Origin: Candidatus Gastranaerophilales bacterium | Lineage (GTDB): Bacteria; Cyanobacteriota; Vampirovibrionia; Gastranaerophilales; Gastranaerophilaceae | NCBI GenBank assembly: GCA_944322855.1 | Contig: CALUQG010000001.1 | Coordinates: 171,678 to 235,677, forward strand | Direction: 5' to 3' | Length of the DNA: 64,000 nt | Shown: positions 9,080 through 18,272 of the stretch, piece by piece | Layout: each line of letters starts with the position of its first letter | Position numbering within the stretch: position 1 is the first letter of the stretch | Made by a program: the position numbers and the translations under genes | Notes under the pieces: generated by a model | Databases searched by the model: none | Seen by the model: the letters and a program-made list of their open reading frames with translations, nothing else | Told to the model about the DNA's origin: nothing

Positions 9080-10798
9080 ATGACGATTAATATCAGCAAT
9101 AATCCATATAAAAATTTTCTAAAAATGCCAGGACAGTATGGTTTTGGCGATTATTCAGCTCAAAACAACGCCGTTTCTTTGCCTCAGCAAATTGCTTCGG
9201 TTAAAGTTTCCGATGTTCAAACACAAAACGAGAGTGAAAAAAAATCTTCGTCCGGTAATAAGAAAATTTTCGGCATAATAGGCATATCTGTCGGCTCCGT
9301 CGCATTGCTTTCTTTAATAGGCTTGTTTACACTTTCCAAAGGTTTTTCAGGCAGGTTTGCTTATAAATTAGAAAAACTGTCTAAAGATTTAAAAAAGAAG
9401 ATTTATGAGCTTTCTGCTGATACAAAAGAATTAACTGCTTCTCAAAAGTTAAAACTCCGTTTTTCAAAAGCAATGCAGCCTGTTGCAGATGCAATGCAGG
9501 CAAGCTCTAATATTACATCAATCAAAGACAGCTGGATTAATCACTGGCTCAAAAAAATGAACCTGGAGCCGGCTATTAAAAAAATGAATAACGTTTTTAA
9601 AGGCATTGTTACAAAAAATACAAAAAATGCTTATATAAAAGCAGAAACATCTAATCTCGAGTTTTGTTCATATCTTGAGGAACTTGCAGCCGCAGCTGAA
9701 AAATCAGGCAATCACGCTCAAAAAATACAGCTGCAAAACTATGCAAAAGAGCTTCGTGAACTGTTCAAAAATAAATTTACATCGGCTGAACACTTTGAAA
9801 GAACGAATAAAGCTTATAATGATATGAATGGCTTAGATAAAGCGGTTTATGACAAACTTTTTGCCGATAACGGTTTATTTAAAAATCTCAAAAAATACAA
9901 AACATACATCACTGCAGATTTGATAGAAAAAGACAGAAGACTTCTTGCAGAAACTCTTATTGCCAGCAAAACAAAACTTTCAAATAATGTTAATGACAAC
10001 TACAACAACATCAAACGAATCTTGAACGATATAAAAATCAATATTAACCCAAAAGATGAAAATGCTGTTGATGTCATAAAAAATTTGAGTAAAACACTTG
10101 AAGATTACAAAACAGCATCAGGCCCTGCAGAAAAAGAAATCAGAGAAAAATTGTATAATGCTTTCAAGTCTGATATGAACAAGCTTTCTGAAATATTTGC
10201 AAGGGATAAACAATACGCATCAAACCTTAATGATGTAAAAAACAAAATAGCTGAATTCTATACGGCAATTGATCCTCAGGTAGCCAAAAAAGGCATTGCC
10301 CAGGAGGCAATAACCGTAATAAAAGATTTGTACGGCAAAAATTCTCCACAGTATCTCCAAGCAAAAAAATACATGAATGATTTAAATAAAAACCTGAATA
10401 CTGCAATAGCTTCTGAATTGAATGCGTACGAAAAACTTGCAGAACTTCAAGTCGGTTCACTGCCTGCAGATATTATCGGTATCCTTGGGCCAACAGCTCT
10501 CGGTACACTTATGGTTGTCAGCGCTGACGGAAAAGAAGAAAGAATATCCAAAACTCTTACACAGGGTATACCTATCCTGGGCGGTGTTGCAACTTCTTAT
10601 TACGGAAATACAAGAGGATGGACAGGAGCCAAGAACCTATTTTTAGGCTTTGCAATAGGCTACCTGTTGAATATAATCGGTACACAAACTGACAGTCTTT
10701 ACAAAAACTATGCAGAAAAACAAAATACTTTGAAATCAGCATTTGAATCATGGACAAAACTTCAGCAGAAGAATAAAACAGAAACAACACAGGTATAA
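9080..10798 (+). CDS. Large helical membrane protein of unknown function
   Basis: 572 residues from the ATG at 9080. A polar N-terminus is followed by one hydrophobic segment near residues 65-85 (IFGIIGISVGSVALLSLIGLF). A long charged, helical, probably coiled-coil central region (about 90-440) follows. The C-terminal cluster has Gly-rich hydrophobic stretches (LPADIIGILGPTALGTLMVV and NLFLGFAIGYLLNIIG). The start MTINISNNPYKNFLKMPGQYG resembles the low-complexity N-termini of the 3.2-5.3 kb pair but lacks an exact PSFG. It is monocistronic and ends before a bidirectional terminator. No catalytic motif; an envelope scaffold role is only a guess. Confidence 0.8.
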   Translation: MTINISNNPYKNFLKMPGQYGFGDYSAQNNAVSLPQQIASVKVSDVQTQNESEKKSSSGNKKIFGIIGISVGSVALLSLIGLFTLSKGFSGRFAYKLEKLSKDLKKKIYELSADTKELTASQKLKLRFSKAMQPVADAMQASSNITSIKDSWINHWLKKMNLEPAIKKMNNVFKGIVTKNTKNAYIKAETSNLEFCSYLEELAAAAEKSGNHAQKIQLQNYAKELRELFKNKFTSAEHFERTNKAYNDMNGLDKAVYDKLFADNGLFKNLKKYKTYITADLIEKDRRLLAETLIASKTKLSNNVNDNYNNIKRILNDIKININPKDENAVDVIKNLSKTLEDYKTASGPAEKEIREKLYNAFKSDMNKLSEIFARDKQYASNLNDVKNKIAEFYTAIDPQVAKKGIAQEAITVIKDLYGKNSPQYLQAKKYMNDLNKNLNTAIASELNAYEKLAELQVGSLPADIIGILGPTALGTLMVVSADGKEERISKTLTQGIPILGGVATSYYGNTRGWTGAKNLFLGFAIGYLLNIIGTQTDSLYKNYAEKQNTLKSAFESWTKLQQKNKTETTQV

Positions 10799-10923
10799 AT
10801 ATATCTGAAAGACTCCGGGAGTAAAACTGTGTATTTAGTCTGCACAAAAATTTACAGCAGTAATATTAATAACAAAGCATCTCTTGTCTTGTTTCGATAA
10901 ATATAGAATATCAAAAAATACAT

Positions 10924-10957
10924 TAAAAAAGGCCGGAATTTTACATCCGGCCTTTTT
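10924..10957. terminator. Bidirectional intrinsic terminator
   Basis: The stem GGCCGGA / TCCGGCC (10931-10937 with 10946-10952) is flanked by an A-run and a T-run, giving U-tracts in both directions. It lies between two convergent genes and can serve both. Confidence 0.9.
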
Positions 10958-10979
10958 CTCTTTTTCTTTATGCTGATTA

Positions 10980-13145
10980 TTACTTAGAGCAAGAGCAGCA
11001 TTCTGTTCCGCAGCCAAAGTATTCTTTAACTTCATCAACTCTAACTTTGATACGTCCGTCAACCGCAATACCTTCACCTGTTTTTTCAGATATAAGCAGA
11101 GGGTTGATATCCAGCTCATCAATGAATTTGAAGTCATTAACCATTTGAGACAATCTAAGAAGAGTTTCCTGGATTTGTGTCATATCAGCAGGTTTTGTAC
11201 CTCTTGCACCTTTCAAGAGTTCATATGCTTTTACAGATTTAATCATTTCATCAGCATCAACATCTGTCAAAGGAGCAATTCTGAAAGTAACATCCTTCAT
11301 AGTTTCGATGAATACACCGCCTAAACCAAACATCATCATAGGACCGTATTGAGGATCTGTGGCTATACCGCAAACCATTTCACGGTTGCCTTTAACCATT
11401 TCCTGAATGATTACACCTTCAAGACCGTCAATAAGTCCTTTTTCTGTCAATTTGGCAATAAGGTCTTTGTATTCTGCTCTCAATTGTTCTTCTGATTGGA
11501 TATTGACTCTTACACCGCCTACATCAGTTTTGTGAGAAGTTGTTTTTGAAGTCATTTTCATAACAACAGGATACCCGATAGAGTTTCCGAGGTTAACAAC
11601 TTCTTCTTCATTAGTTGCAAGACCGTATTTGCAAGCTCTGATACCATAAGCGTCTAACACATCGATTGATTCCAATGTAGTCAACTGAGCACGACCGTCA
11701 GCAACTGCTGCTTTGATAATTTTTTCAGCTTTAGCTTTGTCTACATCATAGACAGGCATTTTTCCTTCCGGTCTTTGCATCCACAATCTCTGCTGATTAA
11801 GTCTGTTAAATCCGTCAGCAGCTTCTTCTGCGTACATAAAGAACGGCATATTAACATCCATATTAGAAAGTTTTGTGAAGAATTCACTCTTAGTCATGAA
11901 AATACCGATAATCGGTTTTTCAGGATATTTTGCTTTGATTTCCATTAATGCCTGAGCAACATCAATATCTTTCAAACCAAGGAACGGAAGATAAATAACA
12001 CCAATCATATCTACGTTTTCATCTGCAATAACAGTTTCAAGAGTTTGTTTGTAGTGTTCGATAGGTGCAGAAGCAATCATATCTACAGGGTTTTTAACAC
12101 TGGCAGCTGCAGGTAAGAAGCTTCTTAATTTTTCTTTTGTAGCATCGGAAAGTTTAGCCATTTGCATACCGTATTCACATACAGCATCTGTAGCCATGAT
12201 TCCGGGGCCGCCTGAGTTTGTAATGATAGCAACTCTGTCTCCTTTTGGAATAGGAGAAGTTGCAAAAACTTTTGCAGTCGCAAAAAGATTTTTCAAAGAG
12301 TATTCTCTGATTACACCTGATTGCATAAGCAAAGCATTTGCTGCTTTGTCAGCACCGGCAAGAGAACCTGTGTGAGAAGATGCTGCAGAAGCACCTGCTG
12401 CTGAACGTCCTGCTTTCAAAGCAAGAATTGGTTTTTTCTTTGTTACTCTTGTTGCAAGTTTTCTGAAATTAGCCGGATTTTGGATAGATTCCATATACAA
12501 AAGAATTTGTTGAACATCGTCTTCATTTTCCCAGTATTCGATAGCTGTTTCAGCATTAACATCTGCCTGGTTTCCGATAGAGATAAACTGTGCAAAACCT
12601 AGGTTGAGGTCTTTTAGGATGTTTAAAATACCGCCGCCTAAAGCACCTGATTGAGAAACAAAACCGATGTTTCCTCTTTCAGGAAGAGATTCTGCAAAGC
12701 AGCCATCCATTCTGATGTCAGGAGCTGTGTTTACAACACCAAGGCAGTTAGGGCCAACACATCTCATACCGTATTCTTTTAATTTTGCAACGAGTTGTTT
12801 TTCAGCTTCCGCACCTTCGGCACCTGCTTCTTTGAAGCCTGCTGAAATAATACAGATACCTTTGATACCTTTTTCATGACATTCATCAATTGCATTCAAA
12901 ACGAATTTTTGGGCAATAACGATAATAGCCAAATCAACTTCGCCGGGAATTTCTTTAACGTTTGTATAAGCTTTAAAACCTTGAATTTCTCCGCCTTTAG
13001 GGTTTACAGGATAAATTTGTCCGGTAAAATTATATTCTTTCAATCTTTTCATGATGTCAGAACCAATTGTATGGTCTTTTGTAGATGCTCCGATTACGGC
13101 AATTGCTTTCGGACGCATAATTTTGTCTAGTTGTTCTTTTAGCAT
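10980..13145 (-). CDS. Acetate--CoA ligase (ADP-forming), fused alpha-beta
   Basis: 721 residues. This enzyme converts acyl-CoA, ADP and phosphate to the acid, ATP and CoA, allowing substrate-level phosphorylation in fermenters. The order is a CoA-binding Rossmann domain (PKAIAVIGASTKDHTIG, 12-28), a succinyl-CoA-ligase-like domain carrying the likely phospho-histidine at H258 in SHTGSLAG, and an ATP-grasp beta domain (from about residue 480; VVMKMTSKTTSHKTDVGGV). It is preceded by AAAGGTG. An odd feature is a cysteine-rich extreme C-terminus, CGTECCSC, which I do not associate with this family. The acyl specificity cannot be read from the sequence. Confidence 0.92.
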   Translation of the reverse strand: MLKEQLDKIMRPKAIAVIGASTKDHTIGSDIMKRLKEYNFTGQIYPVNPKGGEIQGFKAYTNVKEIPGEVDLAIIVIAQKFVLNAIDECHEKGIKGICIISAGFKEAGAEGAEAEKQLVAKLKEYGMRCVGPNCLGVVNTAPDIRMDGCFAESLPERGNIGFVSQSGALGGGILNILKDLNLGFAQFISIGNQADVNAETAIEYWENEDDVQQILLYMESIQNPANFRKLATRVTKKKPILALKAGRSAAGASAASSHTGSLAGADKAANALLMQSGVIREYSLKNLFATAKVFATSPIPKGDRVAIITNSGGPGIMATDAVCEYGMQMAKLSDATKEKLRSFLPAAASVKNPVDMIASAPIEHYKQTLETVIADENVDMIGVIYLPFLGLKDIDVAQALMEIKAKYPEKPIIGIFMTKSEFFTKLSNMDVNMPFFMYAEEAADGFNRLNQQRLWMQRPEGKMPVYDVDKAKAEKIIKAAVADGRAQLTTLESIDVLDAYGIRACKYGLATNEEEVVNLGNSIGYPVVMKMTSKTTSHKTDVGGVRVNIQSEEQLRAEYKDLIAKLTEKGLIDGLEGVIIQEMVKGNREMVCGIATDPQYGPMMMFGLGGVFIETMKDVTFRIAPLTDVDADEMIKSVKAYELLKGARGTKPADMTQIQETLLRLSQMVNDFKFIDELDINPLLISEKTGEGIAVDGRIKVRVDEVKEYFGCGTECCSCSK

Positions 13146-13309
13146 GTGTTCACCTTTCTTTTAAAATTTATGCGTATTTTGTAATTTCACAATTAAAATT
13201 TAAAAATCACGATTAGATTTTCCATCACAATAATTATGATACGAAAATAATTTTTATACAAACATTTCAATCACTATGACAGGGTAATTGTGATATTGAG
13301 TATAAAGTA

Positions 13310-13337
13310 TTGTTATTTTTTTAATTTCATGTATAAT
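13310..13337 (+). promoter_or_regulatory. Sigma-70-type promoter for the SNF2 helicase gene
   Basis: TTGTTA (13310-13315), a 16-nt spacer and a perfect TATAAT (13332-13337). Transcription would start near 13344, leaving a leader of about 175 nt before the ATG at 13519. Confidence 0.6.
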
Positions 13338-13385
13338 CAATATTAGCAGTTATTAAGATAAGGTTTTGAACTGCTTTGTGGAATT

Positions 13386-13444
13386 AAACAAAAGGGTTGT
13401 CAGATATAGATTTTAGTGGTTTAAATCAACATCCTTTTTTGTTT
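13386..13444 (+). promoter_or_regulatory. Hairpin in the 5' leader of the SNF2 helicase gene
   Basis: The arms AAACAAAAGG-GTTG (13386-13399) and CAAC-A-TCCTTTTTTGTTT (13427-13444) pair with a small bulge. The right arm is T-rich, so the structure resembles an attenuator. It falls between the promoter and the start codon. No riboswitch class was recognised. Confidence 0.4.
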
Positions 13445-13518
13445 AAAAAGTTTTTGTCAGAAATAGAGAAGCACCTGTAACTCTTTTCTGATGAGGAATA
13501 TCCGGTTAACAGTAAAAT

Positions 13519-16500
13519 ATGAGCGTTTGCAAATTTAACTACAAATACATCAAAGATAAAGCAACACCGGGCAGCTGGAGAAGAGGCTATGAAAGTTTTC
13601 AAAAAGACATAGTCCTTTCTTATGAAACAAAACTTGCAGGTGTCGATGCAAAAGTGAAAGGCAACTTTCAAGATGCGTATGAAACGAGTTTGACTTTTAC
13701 CAAAAATGGGGTAAAAGCCGATTGCAGCTGTCCATTGAAAGAAGAATGGTGCAAACATGCCATAGCTGTCGGCCTTAAGGTAATTGAAGATAAAGTTTAT
13801 GATGAATATCTTGAAAGAGTTCACAAAATTAAAACCGAATATCCTGATGAAGATATTCCGCCTGTTGAAAATCCTACAGGGAAATATATTTTTCATTTTA
13901 ATCCGAAAAGAAGACAGAACTTTTTCTCCATACTTGTTATGGATAGAGCAACCGGCAAGGTTATTCGTGATTTAGAAGCTATTTTAAGAGCCTTAATTGA
14001 AGTTCAAAGAAATGACCCCTCATTTGTTCTAAACGATGAAGAAAAGGTTGAACTCGCAATATTCCAGCTTCTTTTACAGCGTTCAAGACTTGATAAAAAA
14101 GCCGGATGGTATGATGTACCGATAAACAAATTTGATGGATTTTTCCAGCTCCTTTCAAAAGCTGAAGAAGTTATTGACGGAAAAACAAAAGACAGACTGC
14201 GTTTTGATGATAAAGAGTGGGAACTCGCTTTGTCAGTTAATTTTTCTATGGTAGGAAATGTTCTTTTGTCTTTAACCTGGGAAAGACCTGACGGGTCGGA
14301 TTCTTATCCGTTTGAGGAAATCAGATATTTTTCCAGACAGCTTAAGTGGGGCAGATACAAAAATGTGATTTTCCCGACTACAACACCTGTTTCGGCATTG
14401 CCTCAAAGTTTAATTAAAGCAAGTTTTACTGATGTAAAAGATGCGGACGGTGCAAAGTTTTTATACGAAGAACTTCCAAAGCTCAAAAAGGTCATGAAAG
14501 TAACCGTCTCTGATGTTATTGAAAAACTTTTTCTTGAGCAAAAACCACCGGTTAATGTTGTTAAACTCGGACTTGATTATGACGGTTCTTTGAAAGCAGA
14601 GCTTGAGTTTGATTATGACGGAACAAGAGTTCCTTATTCAAAACATACTGAAAAAACTCCTTATGTAACCATCAAAAAACCGAAAGAAGATTTGTTGTAC
14701 TGGGTAAAAAGAAATCCCCAGCACGAAGAAGCAGCTTATAATATGCTTCTGGCCTGCAAGTTTGCTCCAATGCAGACAAACAATCTCGCTTTGGAAAAAG
14801 AAAATGCTATAGATTTTTACAATTATTATATTCAACAGGCCGGAGACGGATGGATTTTTGAAGAAAAAGACGATATGTCCTTCTTTAAACTCACAAAAGA
14901 TCCTTTTGAATTGTGTGCTGAAATAGATTTTTCGCTGGATTCAACGGATAGTTTTGAGGTTGAGTTATACGGAAGAGTAGGAGAAGAGATTATTCCTTTT
15001 GATGATGTATATGCTCTTACACTTGACAACAGCAAATATGTCAGAATAAAAAATCTGGGTTTTGCAGAAGTTCCTACAATGGATGTTTATTCATTGATGA
15101 GAGCTTTTAATACATTTGATGTTTATAAGAATGATGAAAACAGATATATTGTAAAAACCTATCGTGCCGGTTTGATTTCAGAAATGGAGAATTTGGGTCT
15201 GAAGCTCAAAATGAGCAGGCGATTTAGCAAATTCTGGAAACAGATTTCTACATTTTCAACAATGGATGTACCATCACTGCCTAAAGGTATTCAGGCTGAT
15301 TTCAGAGAATATCAGACCAGAGGTTTCGGCTGGCTCTGGTTTATGTATCAGTATGGTTTGAATGGTATTCTTGCGGATGATATGGGTCTGGGTAAAACAT
15401 TGCAGGCACTTGCTCTTTTGCAAAAAGCTAAAGAGAAAAACAAAAAAGCACCGAATCTTGTAATCTGCCCGACATCTGTTGTTTTTAACTGGGAAAACGA
15501 AATTGAAAAATTTGCTCCGGGACTTACCTGTTTAAAATTAAGCGGTACTGAAAGAAAAGAACTTTTTAAAGAAATTCCTAAATATGATGTAATCATTACA
15601 AGCTATGCTCTGATAAGAAGAGATATTGCAAAGCTCAAAAAACATGAATTCAGATATGTTATCCTTGATGAAGCTCAAAACATTAAAAATGCGGATTCTA
15701 TAACCGCTCAGAGTGTAAAACAACTGAACTGCAAACATAAACTTGCTTTGTCAGGTACACCTATAGAAAACAGGCTGGAAGAACTCTGGTCAATTTTTGA
15801 TTTCTTGATGCCAGGATTTTTGTTTGACAAAAATGAGTTTAATTACAGATATGTTACTCCGATTATGGAACGTGAAGATAAAACAGTTGAAAAACGTTTG
15901 AAATCACAGATTTATCCATTTATCTTGAGACGTATGAAAAGAGATGTCGCAAAAGATTTGCCGGATAAAATCGAAAACGTTGCATATTGCGAACTTACAC
16001 CCGAGCAAAAAGATTTTTATCTCGAGGTTATGGATTCAACAAGAGAAGAACTTTTCAAATCTATCGAGGAAAAAGGTATCGAAAAAAGCAGAATGTCCAT
16101 TTTCTCTGCATTGCTGCGCTTGAGACAGATATGCTGTCATCCGAGACTTTACGACAAAGAAAATGTTAAAGGAATAAAAGAATCCGGCAAGTTCGAACAG
16201 CTGAAAGTTATGCTTGAAGAAATTATTGCTGAAAAACACAGAGTTCTTTTATTCAGCCAATTTGTTGATATGCTTGACATCATTAAAGAATGGCTTGTTA
16301 AAGAAGGTATTAAACACGAATATCTTACAGGTAGTACGAAAGACCGTCAGGAAGTTGTTGAAAGATTTAATTCCGATCCGACAATACCTATTTTCTTAAT
16401 CAGCTTGAAAGCCGGCGGTACAGGTTTGAACCTGACCGGTGCGGATTATGTAATTCATTATGACCCGTGGTGGAATCCTGCTGTTGAAGATCAGGCAACA

Positions 16501-16695
16501 GACAGGGCTTATCGTATCGGCCAGACAAAGAAAGTCTTTGTTTATAGAATGATTACAAAGGGTACTGTTGAAGAAAAAATTCAAAAACTCAAATCAAGAA
16601 AACGAGACCTTGTTGATAGTGTAATATCTGTTGACAGAAATATCGGCAAGTCACTTACTTATGAAGATTTGAAAGATATATTCTCTCTTGATTAA
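13519..16695 (+). CDS. SNF2-family helicase with N-terminal SWIM zinc finger
   Basis: 1058 residues. The SWIM zinc finger is at about residues 66-80 (CSCPLKEEWCKHA; CxC..CxH). A long middle region of unknown fold follows. The C-terminal SNF2 ATPase has motif I DDMGLGKT (about 620-627), motif II DEAQ (about 717-720), SGTPIENR, and in the second lobe KAGGTGLNLTGADYV and QATDRAYRIGQ. Such proteins are nucleic-acid-dependent ATPases related to RapA/HepA and probably act in transcription or chromosome maintenance. The exact substrate is unknown. The start at 13519 has no strong ribosome-binding site. It is monocistronic with its own promoter. Confidence 0.9.
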   Translation: MSVCKFNYKYIKDKATPGSWRRGYESFQKDIVLSYETKLAGVDAKVKGNFQDAYETSLTFTKNGVKADCSCPLKEEWCKHAIAVGLKVIEDKVYDEYLERVHKIKTEYPDEDIPPVENPTGKYIFHFNPKRRQNFFSILVMDRATGKVIRDLEAILRALIEVQRNDPSFVLNDEEKVELAIFQLLLQRSRLDKKAGWYDVPINKFDGFFQLLSKAEEVIDGKTKDRLRFDDKEWELALSVNFSMVGNVLLSLTWERPDGSDSYPFEEIRYFSRQLKWGRYKNVIFPTTTPVSALPQSLIKASFTDVKDADGAKFLYEELPKLKKVMKVTVSDVIEKLFLEQKPPVNVVKLGLDYDGSLKAELEFDYDGTRVPYSKHTEKTPYVTIKKPKEDLLYWVKRNPQHEEAAYNMLLACKFAPMQTNNLALEKENAIDFYNYYIQQAGDGWIFEEKDDMSFFKLTKDPFELCAEIDFSLDSTDSFEVELYGRVGEEIIPFDDVYALTLDNSKYVRIKNLGFAEVPTMDVYSLMRAFNTFDVYKNDENRYIVKTYRAGLISEMENLGLKLKMSRRFSKFWKQISTFSTMDVPSLPKGIQADFREYQTRGFGWLWFMYQYGLNGILADDMGLGKTLQALALLQKAKEKNKKAPNLVICPTSVVFNWENEIEKFAPGLTCLKLSGTERKELFKEIPKYDVIITSYALIRRDIAKLKKHEFRYVILDEAQNIKNADSITAQSVKQLNCKHKLALSGTPIENRLEELWSIFDFLMPGFLFDKNEFNYRYVTPIMEREDKTVEKRLKSQIYPFILRRMKRDVAKDLPDKIENVAYCELTPEQKDFYLEVMDSTREELFKSIEEKGIEKSRMSIFSALLRLRQICCHPRLYDKENVKGIKESGKFEQLKVMLEEIIAEKHRVLLFSQFVDMLDIIKEWLVKEGIKHEYLTGSTKDRQEVVERFNSDPTIPIFLISLKAGGTGLNLTGADYVIHYDPWWNPAVEDQATDRAYRIGQTKKVFVYRMITKGTVEEKIQKLKSRKRDLVDSVISVDRNIGKSLTYEDLKDIFSLD

Positions 16696-16832
16696 TCATT
16701 GATATTTGATTGGTATTTTGTTGCTGAAATCCTTGAATTTTTAACAACAATTCTCCTTCATTTTGTCTAAATTTTTCAGAAATCAAATAATTTATATAGA
16801 CTTAATAAATAAACACATGTTAAATTATTTAT

Positions 16833-17294
16833 ATGAAAATTTTAGTAATAAACGGCCCAAATATAAATTTGCTTGGAACAAGAGAACCGGAAATATACGG
16901 GACATTAACTCTTGAAAAAATAGAAAAAATGCTTACGGAATACGCTGCAAAATGCGGTGTTGAAATAAGTTTTTTTCAAAGCAATATTGAAGGTGAAATA
17001 GTAGATGCAATCCAAAAAGCAAAATTTGAATGGAATTGCAATGGGATTGTTATCAACCCTGCCGCATATACTCATACAAGTGTTGCAATAAGAGATGCTA
17101 TAGCTGCTGTTGAATTGCCGGCTGTTGAAGTGCATATATCTAACATTCACAAACGTGAAGAATTCAGAAAAAATTCTTTTATCGCACCGGTTTGTATAGG
17201 GCAAATTGCCGGATTTGGTGTGGATAGTTACAAACTCGGTTTGAAAGGTCTTGTTGATAATATTGTGCTTAACAATGAGTTACATCAGGGTTGA
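16833..17294 (+). CDS. aroQ: 3-dehydroquinate dehydratase, type II
   Basis: 153 residues, the normal size. It dehydrates 3-dehydroquinate to 3-dehydroshikimate in the shikimate pathway. Visible family motifs are [18 protein letters not shown] with the catalytic tyrosine, [15 protein letters not shown], and [17 protein letters not shown] with the conserved histidine and arginines. IAGFGVDSY lies near the C-terminus. No other shikimate gene is adjacent. Next comes an unrelated membrane protein. Confidence 0.95.
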   Translation: MKILVINGPNINLLGTREPEIYGTLTLEKIEKMLTEYAAKCGVEISFFQSNIEGEIVDAIQKAKFEWNCNGIVINPAAYTHTSVAIRDAIAAVELPAVEVHISNIHKREEFRKNSFIAPVCIGQIAGFGVDSYKLGLKGLVDNIVLNNELHQG

Positions 17295-17371
17295 AAATGT
17301 CTCGTTTTTGTTGCTACAATGTTAACAACTAGTTGAACATTTATAAATTTAATTTGGATTATGTCATCAAA

Positions 17372-18253
17372 ATGAATTATCGTACTGGAATTAAAATATT
17401 ATTAATTTTTACTGCATTTTTATTTACTTCAATTGCTTTTGGTCCCCGGGCATTAGCTTCAGATTACCAGTATAAAGTGCTGGATCCCAAGTATAATCCT
17501 CAGGCTGAACTTATTCAAGAAGGCAGCATACCTCCGATTGTAGAAGTTCAAGATGAATATGACAGTGAGGGCTTTGATTTTAAACGTTTTTTTGCAATTG
17601 TTGCTGCAATTGTATTCCCTATGTTCATAGTTTCTCTGGTTTTTAGAACTTTTAGAGAAGTGACAGAAGATGTACCGGGAAGAATAAAGGAAGAAAAAGA
17701 AGAAAGTGAAATTCAAATAAAACAAGAAAAAACATCTAAAAATCAGAAACGGCAAACTATCGGAAACATAAAAATAAACCAGCCGCAGGCAAAGAATGCA
17801 GAGCAGAAACTTGAAAGCAATGTATCGAAAAGAAATGTTTCAGCCGGTCAAAATATTCCTGTTTCACATACTCCGATTTTGCAGAACAACAAAACAAAAT
17901 CAACAAAAATATCTTCAAAAACAGAACAAATACTAAAAAGCAAACCTTCTGCCGGTTATGCAACAACTCCTGTTCATACCGGAAAGAAAAATCCAATGCT
18001 TTTAAATACAGCAAAATTATCCAGCAATAAAGGACTTTGTCTGGTTGAATATGATAAAAAATATTCTCTTATCGGATATATAGGCAATGAAATATTTTTG
18101 CTTAATCAGTTCAGCAATTTAAGCAGTAAAGAAATTCGTCCGAGACTTTCTGAAAACCTTGGAGCAAAAGAACGCTATATTGTTCGTCTCGGTTCATACA
18201 AAGCTCTTCTCGAAGTCAGTGATTCAAAAATGAATGTTCTTCTTGAGCTTTAG
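17372..18253 (+). CDS. Signal-anchored membrane protein, possibly FliO-like
   Basis: 293 residues from the ATG at 17372; an upstream TTG at 17333 would add 13 residues. The order is: a signal peptide (ILLIFTAFLFTSIAFGPRALA), a short exoplasmic stretch, one transmembrane segment (FFAIVAAIVFPMFIVSLVF, about 70-90), a Lys/Gln/Ser-rich disordered linker, and a small C-terminal domain (GLCLVEYDKKYSLIGYIG then NEIFLLNQF). That last domain resembles the FliO pattern VVxVxxxxxLLGVxxxxIxLL, and the whole plan fits FliO of the flagellar export gate. Flagellar genes lie at 32.7-34.8 kb, not here. The FliO call is inference; otherwise a generic membrane protein. Confidence 0.6.
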   Translation: MNYRTGIKILLIFTAFLFTSIAFGPRALASDYQYKVLDPKYNPQAELIQEGSIPPIVEVQDEYDSEGFDFKRFFAIVAAIVFPMFIVSLVFRTFREVTEDVPGRIKEEKEESEIQIKQEKTSKNQKRQTIGNIKINQPQAKNAEQKLESNVSKRNVSAGQNIPVSHTPILQNNKTKSTKISSKTEQILKSKPSAGYATTPVHTGKKNPMLLNTAKLSSNKGLCLVEYDKKYSLIGYIGNEIFLLNQFSNLSSKEIRPRLSENLGAKERYIVRLGSYKALLEVSDSKMNVLLEL

Positions 18254-18272
18254 TTGATATATAATAGAATAC

